A program made the position numbers and the translations under genes. A model generated the notes under the pieces. The model was not told the DNA's origin, ran no database searches, and worked only from the letters and a program-made list of their open reading frames with translations. Source: Oscillospiraceae bacterium (lineage in GTDB: Bacteria > Bacillota > Clostridia > Oscillospirales > Ruminococcaceae). From it: a DNA stretch of 16,997 nucleotides. This document shows positions 6,869 through 12,779 of the stretch, one piece after another (within the stretch, counting starts at the first letter, position 1; every line of letters begins with the position of its first letter). The stretch is from the NCBI GenBank assembly GCA_014858325.1, contig RKCM01000112.1:1-16997 (forward strand), written 5' to 3'.

Positions 6869-7810
6869 ATGAACTACTACGTTGCCCCCATGGAGGGGCT
6901 GACCGACCGGGTATGGCGGCAGGCGCACCAGAAATGGTTCGGCTGGGCCGGAGCCCCGGCGAAATACTACGCGCCCTTCCTCTCCCCGCCGGAAAACCGC
7001 GTGCTCATCAAAAAGAAGATGGCCGAACTTGCCCCGGAGGCCAACCCCGGGGCCCCGGTGGTGCCCCAGCTGCTGGCAAAGGACGGAGCGCTGGCCGCGT
7101 GGATGGTGGGCCAGCTGCGGCAGCTGGGCTACACCGAGGTGAACCTGAACTTCGGCTGCCCCTCCGGCACCGTGACAGCCAAGGGCAAGGGCTCCGGGAT
7201 GCTGCGGGACCTGGACAAGCTGGACGCTTTCCTTGCCGCCCTCTTTGCCGAGGCGGAGGGGCCCCTCACGGTAAAAACGCGGCTGGGCGTGGAGAAGCCG
7301 GAGGAGTTTGCGGCGGTGCTGGAGGTCTACAACCGCTATCCCATTGCGGAGCTGACCATCCACCCCCGGGTGATGCGGCAGCAATACCGGGGCATTGCGG
7401 ACCGGGAAGCCTTTGCAAAGGCCCTGCCGGAGTGCAGGATGCCCGTCTGCTACAACGGCGACCTGACGACCGTGGAGCAACTGCGGGCATTCGAGACCGA
7501 TTTTCCCGCGGTGCAGTCCCTCATGGTGGGGCGGGGCATCATCGCCGACCCGGCGCTTTTCCGGCAGGCTTTGGGCGGGCCCCCTGCCACAAAGGAAGAA
7601 CTGCGGGGATATCTGGACGATCTGTACCAGGACTACACCGCCCTCTTCGGCAGCGCAGGATGCGCCATCAGCCGGATGAAGGGCCACTGGTTCTATCTCA
7701 TCCACCGCTTCGAGGGCTCGGAACGGCTGGAAAAGCAGCTGCGCAAACTGCGAGAGCCCTGGGAGTATGAGACGGTGGTGAACCAGATCTTCACGTTACC
7801 GCTCTGCTAA
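6869..7810 (+). CDS. tRNA-dihydrouridine synthase (Dus)
   Basis: 313 aa, a flavin-dependent TIM-barrel enzyme that reduces uridine to dihydrouridine in tRNA D-loops using NADPH. It opens with VAPMEGLTD, the FMN-binding start of the Dus family. The catalytic acid cysteine is C97 in NFGCPSGTV. Conserved flavin/RNA contacts are K136 (TVKTRLG) and H165 (TIHPR). The VGRGIIADPALF segment near the end is the second FMN phosphate site. The helical C-terminal part (MKGHWFYL onward) contacts tRNA. The start at 6869 is chosen because GGAG (6858-6861) is 7 nt upstream; the ATG at 6863 is too close to that site. The frame remains open further back, inside cysK, but that is not coding. The DusA/B/C subtype is not assigned. 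Confidence 0.9.
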   Translation: MNYYVAPMEGLTDRVWRQAHQKWFGWAGAPAKYYAPFLSPPENRVLIKKKMAELAPEANPGAPVVPQLLAKDGALAAWMVGQLRQLGYTEVNLNFGCPSGTVTAKGKGSGMLRDLDKLDAFLAALFAEAEGPLTVKTRLGVEKPEEFAAVLEVYNRYPIAELTIHPRVMRQQYRGIADREAFAKALPECRMPVCYNGDLTTVEQLRAFETDFPAVQSLMVGRGIIADPALFRQALGGPPATKEELRGYLDDLYQDYTALFGSAGCAISRMKGHWFYLIHRFEGSERLEKQLRKLREPWEYETVVNQIFTLPLC

Positions 7811-7817
7811 AGTCGGG

Positions 7818-7927
7818 CTCGGGGAGCTTTTCCCCGCGAGTGAGTCGGGGATTCCATACCCCGCCCTACTGCCTGCGGCAGCAGGGTCCCACCCGTCGGA
7901 CACTCGCTTGGGAAAACTCCCGCTCGC
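7818..7927. repeat. Structured palindromic intergenic element
   Basis: An imperfect inverted repeat of about 26 bp pairs the left arm (about 7818-7842, ending CCCCGCGAGTG) with the right arm (about 7901-7926, starting CACTCGCTTGGG). It encloses an inner hairpin of 10 bp with one mismatch (CCCTACTGCC at 7864-7873, GGCAGCAGGG at 7877-7886). The left arm also folds on itself (GGGGA/TCCCC) and may help end dus transcripts. The design resembles REP/BIME or small MITE elements. Whether it is repeated in the genome cannot be seen here, and no second copy is in the window. Confidence 0.5.
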
Positions 7928-7943
7928 CCTCCGGGACAGCAGC

Positions 7944-7976
7944 AAAAAACCGCCGGCTCTTTGGCAGAGCCGGCGG
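7944..7976 (-). terminator. Intrinsic terminator of ireB
   Basis: A perfect 11-bp stem (7950-7960 with 7966-7976, loop TTGGC) is followed on the minus strand by six T (7944-7949). It lies 19 nt beyond the ireB stop. Confidence 0.9.
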
Positions 7977-7995
7977 CAAAAAGACAGGCGATGAT

Positions 7996-8241
7996 TCAGA
8001 CGTTGAGGTAGCTGCGCAGCATGGCCTGCAGCAGGTCGTCGCGGTCGATCTTGCGGATGAGGGAACGGGCCCCCTTGTAGGTCGTGATGTAAGTGGGATC
8101 TTCCGAGAGGATATAGCCCACCAACTGGTTGACTGGATTGTACCCTTTTTCCTTCAGTGCGTCGTACACCTGCTGCACGACTTCGTGGATCTCGTCGTCC
8201 TTTTGATCGTGGATCGAAAAAATAGCAGTAGCGTCGCCCAC
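7996..8241 (-). CDS. ireB: IreB family regulatory phosphoprotein (UPF0297)
   Basis: 81 aa, matching the IreB/YrzL family in length and in the core VYDALKEKGYNPVNQLVGYILSEDPTYI (long helix, then YNPxNQ and GYxLSxDPxYI). In Enterococcus faecalis IreB is a small cytoplasmic substrate of the PASTA kinase IreK and affects cell-envelope stress and cephalosporin resistance. The start is a GTG at 8241 with AAGGGGG 8 nt upstream; this gives an N-terminus starting MGDATAIF. A GTG at 8250 would overlap the ribosome site. A threonine at position 5 is the obvious phosphorylation candidate; a second N-terminal threonine as in E. faecalis is not seen. The usual Firmicutes neighbours (alaS, ruvX) are absent; here it has its own promoter and terminator. 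Confidence 0.88.
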   Translation of the reverse strand: MGDATAIFSIHDQKDDEIHEVVQQVYDALKEKGYNPVNQLVGYILSEDPTYITTYKGARSLIRKIDRDDLLQAMLRSYLNV

Positions 8242-8272
8242 GTTGAGCACCCCCTTCGATAAACTATGTTTT

Positions 8273-8301
8273 ATTGTACACGAAATGCGGCAAAACTTCA
8301 A
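8273..8301 (-). promoter_or_regulatory. Promoter of ireB
   Basis: On the minus strand TTGAAG (8296-8301), a 17-nt spacer and TACAAT (8273-8278) lie about 32 nt before the GTG start. Confidence 0.75.
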
Positions 8302-8392
8302 GATTCCGGGGACGCATTTGCACAATATAACCAAATTTTTCCGATAAAACCATGCAAATTGGCGGTGGGTTTTCCACCGAAAGGAGCGTTTT

Positions 8393-8815
8393 ATGCTGTA
8401 CGGCGTCGGCTGTGACCTGTGCGAGGTGGCACGGATGGAAAAGAGCCTGTTCGGCCCCCACGGCGGGGCCTTTGCCCGCCGGGTATTCGGCCCCGGCGAG
8501 CAGGCTGCGCTGGGCCTTACCAATGGCCCGGACGCCCTGCCAGCGGGCCGCAGCCGGGCGCACCTTGCCGCCAGCGCGGCGGCGGATTTTGCAGCCAAGG
8601 AAGCTTTCCTCAAGGCGGCGGGCACCGGCCTGCGGGAGCCGTTCTCCCTGTGCGAGATCGAGGCGCTGCGGCTGGACAGCGGCGCGCCGGTGTATCGGTT
8701 CACAGGCGAAACAGCCCGCTGGGTGGAACAGCAGAAGCTTGCCGCCCACCTCTCCCTGAGCCACGACGGCGGCATGGCCCTGGCTTTCTGCGTGCTGGAG
8801 CGCACCGCAACCTGA
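8393..8815 (+). CDS. acpS: Holo-[acyl-carrier-protein] synthase
   Basis: 140 aa, slightly longer than the usual 120-130 aa. AcpS transfers 4'-phosphopantetheine from CoA to the serine of acyl carrier protein, an essential step for fatty-acid synthesis. The magnesium ligands are D8 (GVGCDLCEV) and E70 (FAAKEAFLKA), and K74 is the conserved lysine; GTGL and HLSLSHDGGMALAF complete the family signature. The ATG at 8393 has AAAGGAG (8380-8386) 6 nt upstream. A short hairpin CGGTGG/CCACCG (about 8363-8379) ends just before the ribosome site. The gene is divergent from ireB and followed by mazF after 136 nt. The acpS-to-ndoA/mazF neighbourhood is an old Firmicutes arrangement (in Bacillus with ydcC and alr between), here shortened. 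Confidence 0.93.
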   Translation: MLYGVGCDLCEVARMEKSLFGPHGGAFARRVFGPGEQAALGLTNGPDALPAGRSRAHLAASAAADFAAKEAFLKAAGTGLREPFSLCEIEALRLDSGAPVYRFTGETARWVEQQKLAAHLSLSHDGGMALAFCVLERTAT

Positions 8816-8893
8816 GCCGCCCTTTTGCATAGAATGGAACAAACGGCCCCGCGTGCATAGCCGCCGCCCGCCCCGCCCATACTAAGGGCAGAC

Positions 8894-8929
8894 GGGAGGC
8901 GCTGCACCCACATAGCGGCCCCGCCTCCC
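8894..8929 (+). promoter_or_regulatory. Hairpin before the mazF ribosome site
   Basis: GGGAGGC (8894-8900) pairs with GCCTCCC (8923-8929), and an inner CGCT/AGCG pair can extend the stem. It ends 7 nt before the AAGGAGGG ribosome site of mazF (8937-8944). It may be a leader structure or an operator. Confidence 0.45.
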
Positions 8930-8951
8930 AGCTTGCAAGGAGGGAGTTTCC

Positions 8952-9302
8952 ATGGAGGTACACAGAGGAGAAGTTTTTTACGCCGATCTCTCGCCCGTGG
9001 TGGGCTCGGAGCAGGGCGGCATCCGCCCGGTGCTCATCGTGCAGAACGAGATCGGCAACCGGCACAGCCCCACCGTCATCGCCGCCGCCATTACATCCCG
9101 GCTGGATAAGGCCCGCCTGCCCACCCACATCCACATCCGGGCGGCGGACACCGGCCTTGCCAAGGACAGCGTGGTGCTACTGGAGCAGATCCGCACGCTG
9201 GACAAACACCGCCTGCGGGAGCGGGCCGGGCAGATCACGCCCGAGGATCAGCGGCGGGTGAACCAGGCGCTGGACGTGAGCCTGGGGCTGGACTCGTACT
9301 AA
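8952..9302 (+). CDS. mazF: MazF/NdoA-type endoribonuclease toxin
   Basis: 116 aa, the full length of Bacillus subtilis EndoA (NdoA), which it closely resembles. These are dimeric, ribosome-independent RNases that cut mRNA at short motifs. The RGEVFYADLSPVVGSEQGG start, the GIRPVLIVQNEIGN strand pair and the LLEQIRTLDKHRL segment are family hallmarks. The catalytic pair R25 and T48 is at the same numbering as in EndoA, so the enzyme looks active. The ATG at 8952 has AAGGAGGG 7 nt upstream. No MazE/NdoAI-like antitoxin is encoded in the 136 nt before it (the only ATG frame there has 8 codons) or after it, so control must come from elsewhere. Family assignment very sure; target sequence unknown. 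Confidence 0.93.
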   Translation: MEVHRGEVFYADLSPVVGSEQGGIRPVLIVQNEIGNRHSPTVIAAAITSRLDKARLPTHIHIRAADTGLAKDSVVLLEQIRTLDKHRLRERAGQITPEDQRRVNQALDVSLGLDSY

Positions 9303-9322
9303 AACCAAAGAAGTGCAAGCAA

Positions 9323-9357
9323 AAATGCCGCCGGGGCACAAAACCCCGGCGGCATTT
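9323..9357. terminator. Bidirectional terminator between mazF and the DtxR-type gene
   Basis: A perfect 14-bp stem (9323-9336 with 9344-9357, 7-nt loop) lies between two convergent genes. On the minus strand it is followed by TTTTT, on the plus strand by only three T, so it is stronger leftward. Confidence 0.85.
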
Positions 9358-9373
9358 GCTGTATTGGAAGCTC

Positions 9374-9769
9374 TTACCGGCTCTGCTGGGTGGACTCCTC
9401 CGCATCGTGGAGGAGGGCCTGCTCGCGGATCTTTTCCAGCGTCTCCTCGCTGAGGATATGTTCTGCCCTGCAGGCGTCCTCGGCGGCGGTCTTCTCGTCC
9501 ACGCCCAGCTGGATGAAGAAATGGGTCAGCAGACGGTGGCGGCTGTAGATGCGCTCGGCGATCTCGCGGCCCGGGTCCAGCAAGGTCAGGTTGCCCTCGC
9601 CATCCACCGCGATATAGCCGTTTTCCCGCAGCTTTTTCATCGCAATGCTGACGCTGGCCTTGGTGTAGCCCAGCTCATTGACCACGTCAATGGAGCGCAC
9701 CCGGCCCATACGCTGGGTAAGCATCAGGATCGTTTCCAAATAATCTTCTGCGGACTGGTGGATCTGCAT
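9374..9769 (-). CDS. DtxR/MntR-family metal-dependent repressor
   Basis: 131 aa: winged helix-turn-helix (about 1-65: SAEDYLETILML, VRSIDVVNELGYTKASVSIAMKKLRENGYI) followed by the helical dimerization and metal-binding domain; there is no SH3-like third domain, as in MntR. Aligned by eye to Bacillus MntR, the metal ligands are D9, E12, H78, E103 and H104, but the ligand equivalent to MntR E99 is C100, as in DtxR. The set is thus a mix of manganese-type and iron-type ligands and the metal cannot be settled. The ATG at 9769 has AGGAGG (9780-9785) 10 nt upstream. No metal transporter is next to it, so its targets are elsewhere. Family certain. Confidence 0.9.
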   Translation of the reverse strand: MQIHQSAEDYLETILMLTQRMGRVRSIDVVNELGYTKASVSIAMKKLRENGYIAVDGEGNLTLLDPGREIAERIYSRHRLLTHFFIQLGVDEKTAAEDACRAEHILSEETLEKIREQALLHDAEESTQQSR

Positions 9770-9843
9770 GGTGTGTCGGCCTCCTGCTTTGTTTCCCCCG
9801 TGGGGATCGTTCGCCGGGGCGATTCTCCCGGTTCGTATATATT

Positions 9844-9872
9844 AAGATATCACATTCGGCGGGATGTTGCAA
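9844..9872 (-). promoter_or_regulatory. Promoter of the DtxR-type gene
   Basis: On the minus strand TTGCAA (9867-9872), a 17-nt spacer and TATCTT (9844-9849) lie about 75 nt before the ATG. The sequence around the -10 box is a loose AT palindrome that could hold a metal-repressor site, but the match is poor. Confidence 0.6.
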
Positions 9873-9886
9873 GCCGTTCGCAGAAA

Positions 9887-9936
9887 GTTTGTGTAAACAA
9901 ACCAATTCCAGCGTGGAAAATTCGTGGTTTTCACGA
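9887..9936 (-). terminator. Weak terminator region after the fumarase operon
   Basis: Just past the fumarase beta stop there are two small hairpins read on the minus strand: TCGTG/CACGA (9922-9936) followed by ATTTT, and a 6-bp GTTTGT/ACAAAC hairpin (9887-9902) followed by TTTC. Neither is strong, so some read-through into the DtxR-type gene is possible. Confidence 0.35.
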
Positions 9937-9938
9937 GG

Positions 9939-10493
9939 TCATTTTTGCTGCAAGTATGCCTCCGGGCCGGAGAGATAGAGGTCGCCCCCGTGGGCGTCGA
10001 GGATGACGGTGAGAGGCATCTCCCGCACGGTCAGGCGGCGGACTGCCTCACAGCCGAGGTCAGGCCAGGCAACAACGTCCAGTGTCTGGACGCTTTGGGC
10101 CATGAGGGCCCCCGCGCCTCCCAGCGCAGCCAGATAGACCGCACCGTTGCGGACGACGGCCTCTTTTACGGCGGCATCCCGCTTGCCCTTGCCGATCATG
10201 ACCTTGTTGCCCAGGTCCAGCAGGCGGGGGCTCATGGAGTCCATCCGGCCGCTGGTGGTGGGGCCTGCCGAGCCGATGACGCTGCCCGGGCGCTCGGGCG
10301 TGGGGCCCACATAGTAGATGGCACTGCCCTCCAGATCAAAGGGCAGAGGCTCGCCCTTATCGAGGGCCTCCATCATCCGCTTATGGGCCTGATCGCGGGC
10401 GGTGTACACCACGCCGGAAAGCAGCACCGTGTCGCCCGCCCGGAGGGGGGCAAGGTCGGCGGCGGTGCAGGGAGTTGTGATTTTGTATTGCAT
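9939..10493 (-). CDS. Class I fumarate hydratase, beta (C-terminal) subunit
   Basis: 184 aa, the size of the small subunit of two-part iron-sulfur hydro-lyases (fumarase/tartrate dehydratase beta). Typical segments are LRAGDTVLLSGVVYTARDQAHKR, the YVGPTPERPGSVIGSAGPTTSGRMD block that forms the substrate pocket, and GKGKRDAAV with LGGAGAL. With the alpha subunit it would interconvert fumarate and malate. The start ATG at 10493 lies 10 nt after the alpha stop, and its ribosome site (GAGGT, 10502-10506) overlaps the end of the alpha gene, so translation is coupled. An in-frame ATG at 10625 lies deep inside the alpha gene and is rejected. Tartrate dehydratase is the alternative; the neighbouring malic enzyme favours fumarase. 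Confidence 0.88.
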   Translation of the reverse strand: MQYKITTPCTAADLAPLRAGDTVLLSGVVYTARDQAHKRMMEALDKGEPLPFDLEGSAIYYVGPTPERPGSVIGSAGPTTSGRMDSMSPRLLDLGNKVMIGKGKRDAAVKEAVVRNGAVYLAALGGAGALMAQSVQTLDVVAWPDLGCEAVRRLTVREMPLTVILDAHGGDLYLSGPEAYLQQK

Positions 10494-10503
10494 CGCATTC
10501 ACC

Positions 10504-11343
10504 TCACAATTTTGCGCTGGCCCGCCGGGTGACGTGGCAGGAAACGTTGACGGCCACGGGCAGGCCCGCCACATGGGTGGGCATCTGCTCAATGGCCAGG
10601 CCCAGGCAGGTGGTTTTGCCGCCAAAGCCCTGGGGGCCGATGCCCAGCTCGTTGATGGCCGTCAGCAGCCGACGCTCCAGATCGGCGTAGTAGGGGTCGG
10701 GGTTGGGCACGTCCAGCGGGCGGAGCAAGGCCTTTTTGGCCAGATAAGCGACCTTATCAAAGCTGCCGCCCACGCCGATGCCCAGCACGATGGGCGGGCA
10801 GGGGTTGGAGCCCGCCTGCCGGACGGTGTCCAGCACAAAGTTTTGGAAGCCCTCCACGCCGTCAGCGGGCTTGAGCATCCGGATGCGGCTCATGTTCTCG
10901 CTGCCAAAGCCCTTGGGGGCCACGGTGATGGTGCAGCCATCTCCGTCCACCAGATGCACCGTGATGGCGGCGGGGGTGTTGTCGCCGGTGTTGCCCCGGC
11001 GCAGGGGGTCGGCCACGATACTCTTGCGCAGGTAGCCGTCGGTGTAGCCCCGGCGCACGCCCTCGTGGATGGCGGCTTCAAAGCTGCCCTCGATGTGGAC
11101 GTCGGTGCCCAGCTCCACAAAGACGCAGGCCATGCCGGTATCCTGACAGATGGGCAGGTCTTCTTCCCGGGCGGCGGAGAGGTTGGACCAGAGCAGGTCC
11201 AGGGTGGTTTTGGCCAGCGGCCAGGGCTCTTCCTGCCGGGCCTTGTCCAGCGCCGCTTCCACATCCCGGGGCAGGCGGGTGTTGGCCTCAATGCAGAGGT
11301 GGGCGACGGTCTCGGTGATGGCCTGTGCGGCGATCGTTCTCAT
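10504..11343 (-). CDS. Class I fumarate hydratase, alpha (N-terminal) subunit
   Basis: 279 aa, full length for the alpha subunit that holds the oxygen-sensitive [4Fe-4S] cluster. Three cysteines are placed as the cluster ligands of this family: C66 in PICQDTG, C182 in SNPCPPIVLGIGVGG, and C246 in GGKTTCLGLAIE. The RGNTGDNTPA motif (116-125) is part of the active site. The start at 11343 has GGGAGG about 6 nt upstream. The gene follows the malic-enzyme gene by 12 nt and precedes the beta subunit by 10 nt, an operon of three. An oxygen-labile class I enzyme fits a strict anaerobe. Confidence 0.93.
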   Translation of the reverse strand: MRTIAAQAITETVAHLCIEANTRLPRDVEAALDKARQEEPWPLAKTTLDLLWSNLSAAREEDLPICQDTGMACVFVELGTDVHIEGSFEAAIHEGVRRGYTDGYLRKSIVADPLRRGNTGDNTPAAITVHLVDGDGCTITVAPKGFGSENMSRIRMLKPADGVEGFQNFVLDTVRQAGSNPCPPIVLGIGVGGSFDKVAYLAKKALLRPLDVPNPDPYYADLERRLLTAINELGIGPQGFGGKTTCLGLAIEQMPTHVAGLPVAVNVSCHVTRRASAKL

Positions 11344-11355
11344 AGCGTTCCTCCC

Positions 11356-12528
11356 TTACAGGCGGGCCACGCCGGTGTCCCGGGCTGCCTTGGCCACGGC
11401 AGACGCCACGGCTTCGGCCACGCGGGGGTCGAAGGCACCGGGGATGATGTTCTCCTCGCTGCGGTCGGCGTCGGTGATGAGGTTGGCGATGGCGTAGGCG
11501 GCGGCCAGCTTCATCTCGTTGTTGATGTCCCGGGCGCGGACGCTCAGCGCCCCCTTGAACAGGCCCGGGAAGCAGAGGACGTTGTTGACCTGATTGGGGA
11601 AATCGCTGCGGCCGGTGGCCATGACCCGGACGCCGCCGGCCTTGGCTTCCTCCGGCATGATCTCCGGGGTGGGGTTGGCCATGGCGAAGACGATGGCGTC
11701 CTTGTTCATGGTCCTGCACAGCTCGGTGGTCAGGATGCCGGGCTTGGACACGCCGATGAAGACGTCGGCTCCGGCCAGCGCCTCCTTCAGCCCGCCCTTG
11801 ACCTGGCGGGGGTTGGTCACCTCGCCCAGCCAGTTCTTGTGGGCCTCGGCGCTGTTGCAGCCCTTGTACAGGGTGCCGAACTGGTCCACGGCGATGATGT
11901 CCTTGGCCCCTGCGGTCATAAGCATCTTGATGATGGCGGTGCCTGCCGCACCGGGGCCGTTGAGGACGATGCGCACCTCCTCCATCTTTTTGCCCACCAC
12001 CCGCAGGGCGTTGATGAGGGCGGCGGTGACGACGATGGCCGTGCCGTGCTGGTCATCGTGGAAGACGGGGATGTCCAGCTCCCGCTCCAGCGTCTCCTCG
12101 ATCTCAAAGCACTCCGGGCTCTTGATGTCCTCCAGATTGATGCCGCCGAAGGTGGGGGCGATGGCCTTGCAGGCCGCAATGACGCTGGCGGCGTCGGGGG
12201 CGTCGATGCAGATGGGGAAGGCATCCACCCCGGCAAACTCCTTGAACAGGACGGCCTTGCCCTCCATGACGGGCAGGCCCGCCTCGGGGCCGATGTCGCC
12301 CAGGCCCAGCACGGCGGTGCCGTTGGAGACGACGGCCACCATGTTGCCTTTGAAGGTGTATTTGTACACGTCGTCCGGGTCCGCTTTGATCTTCCGGCAG
12401 GGCTCGGCCACGCCGGGGGTGTAGGCAGTGGAGAGGTCGTCGCGGGTGGCGACCTGTACCTTGCTGACGATACCCACCTTGCCGTGGTGGCTTTCGTGCA
12501 TTTCGAGGGCGGCTTTGTTGTAATCCAT
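11356..12528 (-). CDS. Malic enzyme, short bacterial type
   Basis: 390 aa, the short bacterial type without a phosphotransacetylase extension. It decarboxylates malate to pyruvate with reduction of NAD(P)+, or runs in reverse. The N-terminal malic domain includes Y36 in STAYTPGVAEPC, the catalytic lysine K91 in MEGKAVLFK, and metal ligands E133/D134 and D158 (NLEDI, FHDDQHGTA). The nucleotide-binding domain has GPGAAG at 191-196 and ends with ANPTPEIMPEEA and ATGRSDFPNQVNN. Cofactor choice (NAD or NADP) is not obvious. The ATG at 12528 has AGGAGG 8 nt upstream. As first gene of the operon with fumarase, it links pyruvate, malate and fumarate; direction in the cell is an inference left open. 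Confidence 0.93.
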   Translation of the reverse strand: MDYNKAALEMHESHHGKVGIVSKVQVATRDDLSTAYTPGVAEPCRKIKADPDDVYKYTFKGNMVAVVSNGTAVLGLGDIGPEAGLPVMEGKAVLFKEFAGVDAFPICIDAPDAASVIAACKAIAPTFGGINLEDIKSPECFEIEETLERELDIPVFHDDQHGTAIVVTAALINALRVVGKKMEEVRIVLNGPGAAGTAIIKMLMTAGAKDIIAVDQFGTLYKGCNSAEAHKNWLGEVTNPRQVKGGLKEALAGADVFIGVSKPGILTTELCRTMNKDAIVFAMANPTPEIMPEEAKAGGVRVMATGRSDFPNQVNNVLCFPGLFKGALSVRARDINNEMKLAAAYAIANLITDADRSEENIIPGAFDPRVAEAVASAVAKAARDTGVARL

Positions 12529-12577
12529 GGGGTGATCCTCCTGTTTTGTCGTTCTTGCTCGTTCGCTCCTTATTATT

Positions 12578-12606
12578 ATAATAGCAAAAGGCTTCGGGCA
12601 TTTCCA
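12578..12606 (-). promoter_or_regulatory. Promoter of the malic enzyme-fumarase operon
   Basis: On the minus strand TGGAAA (12601-12606), a 17-nt spacer and TATTAT (12578-12583) with an extended TGC before the -10 box. The predicted start is about 45 nt before the ATG at 12528. Confidence 0.6.
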
Positions 12607-12612
12607 CCGATT

Positions 12613-12675
12613 TTTCCACAATTTTTGTCCGCGCGGTGCAAAAGTGTGACAAAAGCGGCGGGGCGATTGTGGAAA
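12613..12675. promoter_or_regulatory. Nested inverted repeats between divergent genes
   Basis: TTTCCACAAT (12613-12622) is the exact reverse complement of 12666-12675. Inside it TTTTGTC (12623-12629) pairs with GACAAAA (12648-12654). The block lies upstream of the malic-enzyme -35 box and of the lipoprotein promoter, so it could be a shared operator. No binding protein is identified. Confidence 0.45.
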
Positions 12676-12711
12676 TTTTGCAAAAAACTTTTCTTTTTCA
12701 TTTTTACCTCG

Positions 12712-12717
12712 TATAAT
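12712..12717 (+). promoter_or_regulatory. -10 box of the lipoprotein gene
   Basis: TATAAT at 12712-12717 lies about 60 nt before the TTG start. The -35 area is a T-rich tract with no good TTGACA match, so initiation may need an activator or depend on the -10 element. Confidence 0.45.
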
Positions 12718-12779
12718 AGGGGTTGTTTGAGACGCATCCCGGCGAAAAAACGTCGGTTTTTGCAACAGGAGGTATTCTT

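Noticed and set aside
8242..8913. Long in-frame extension upstream of ireB
   Set aside because: It would run antisense through acpS and past the ireB promoter. The family length (about 80-90 aa) and a good ribosome site support the GTG at 8241.
12613..12675. DnaA-box-like TTTTCCACA motifs suggesting a replication origin
   Set aside because: Only two near-matches, no dnaA/dnaN neighbours and no long AT-rich unwinding region; a gene-control role is more likely.
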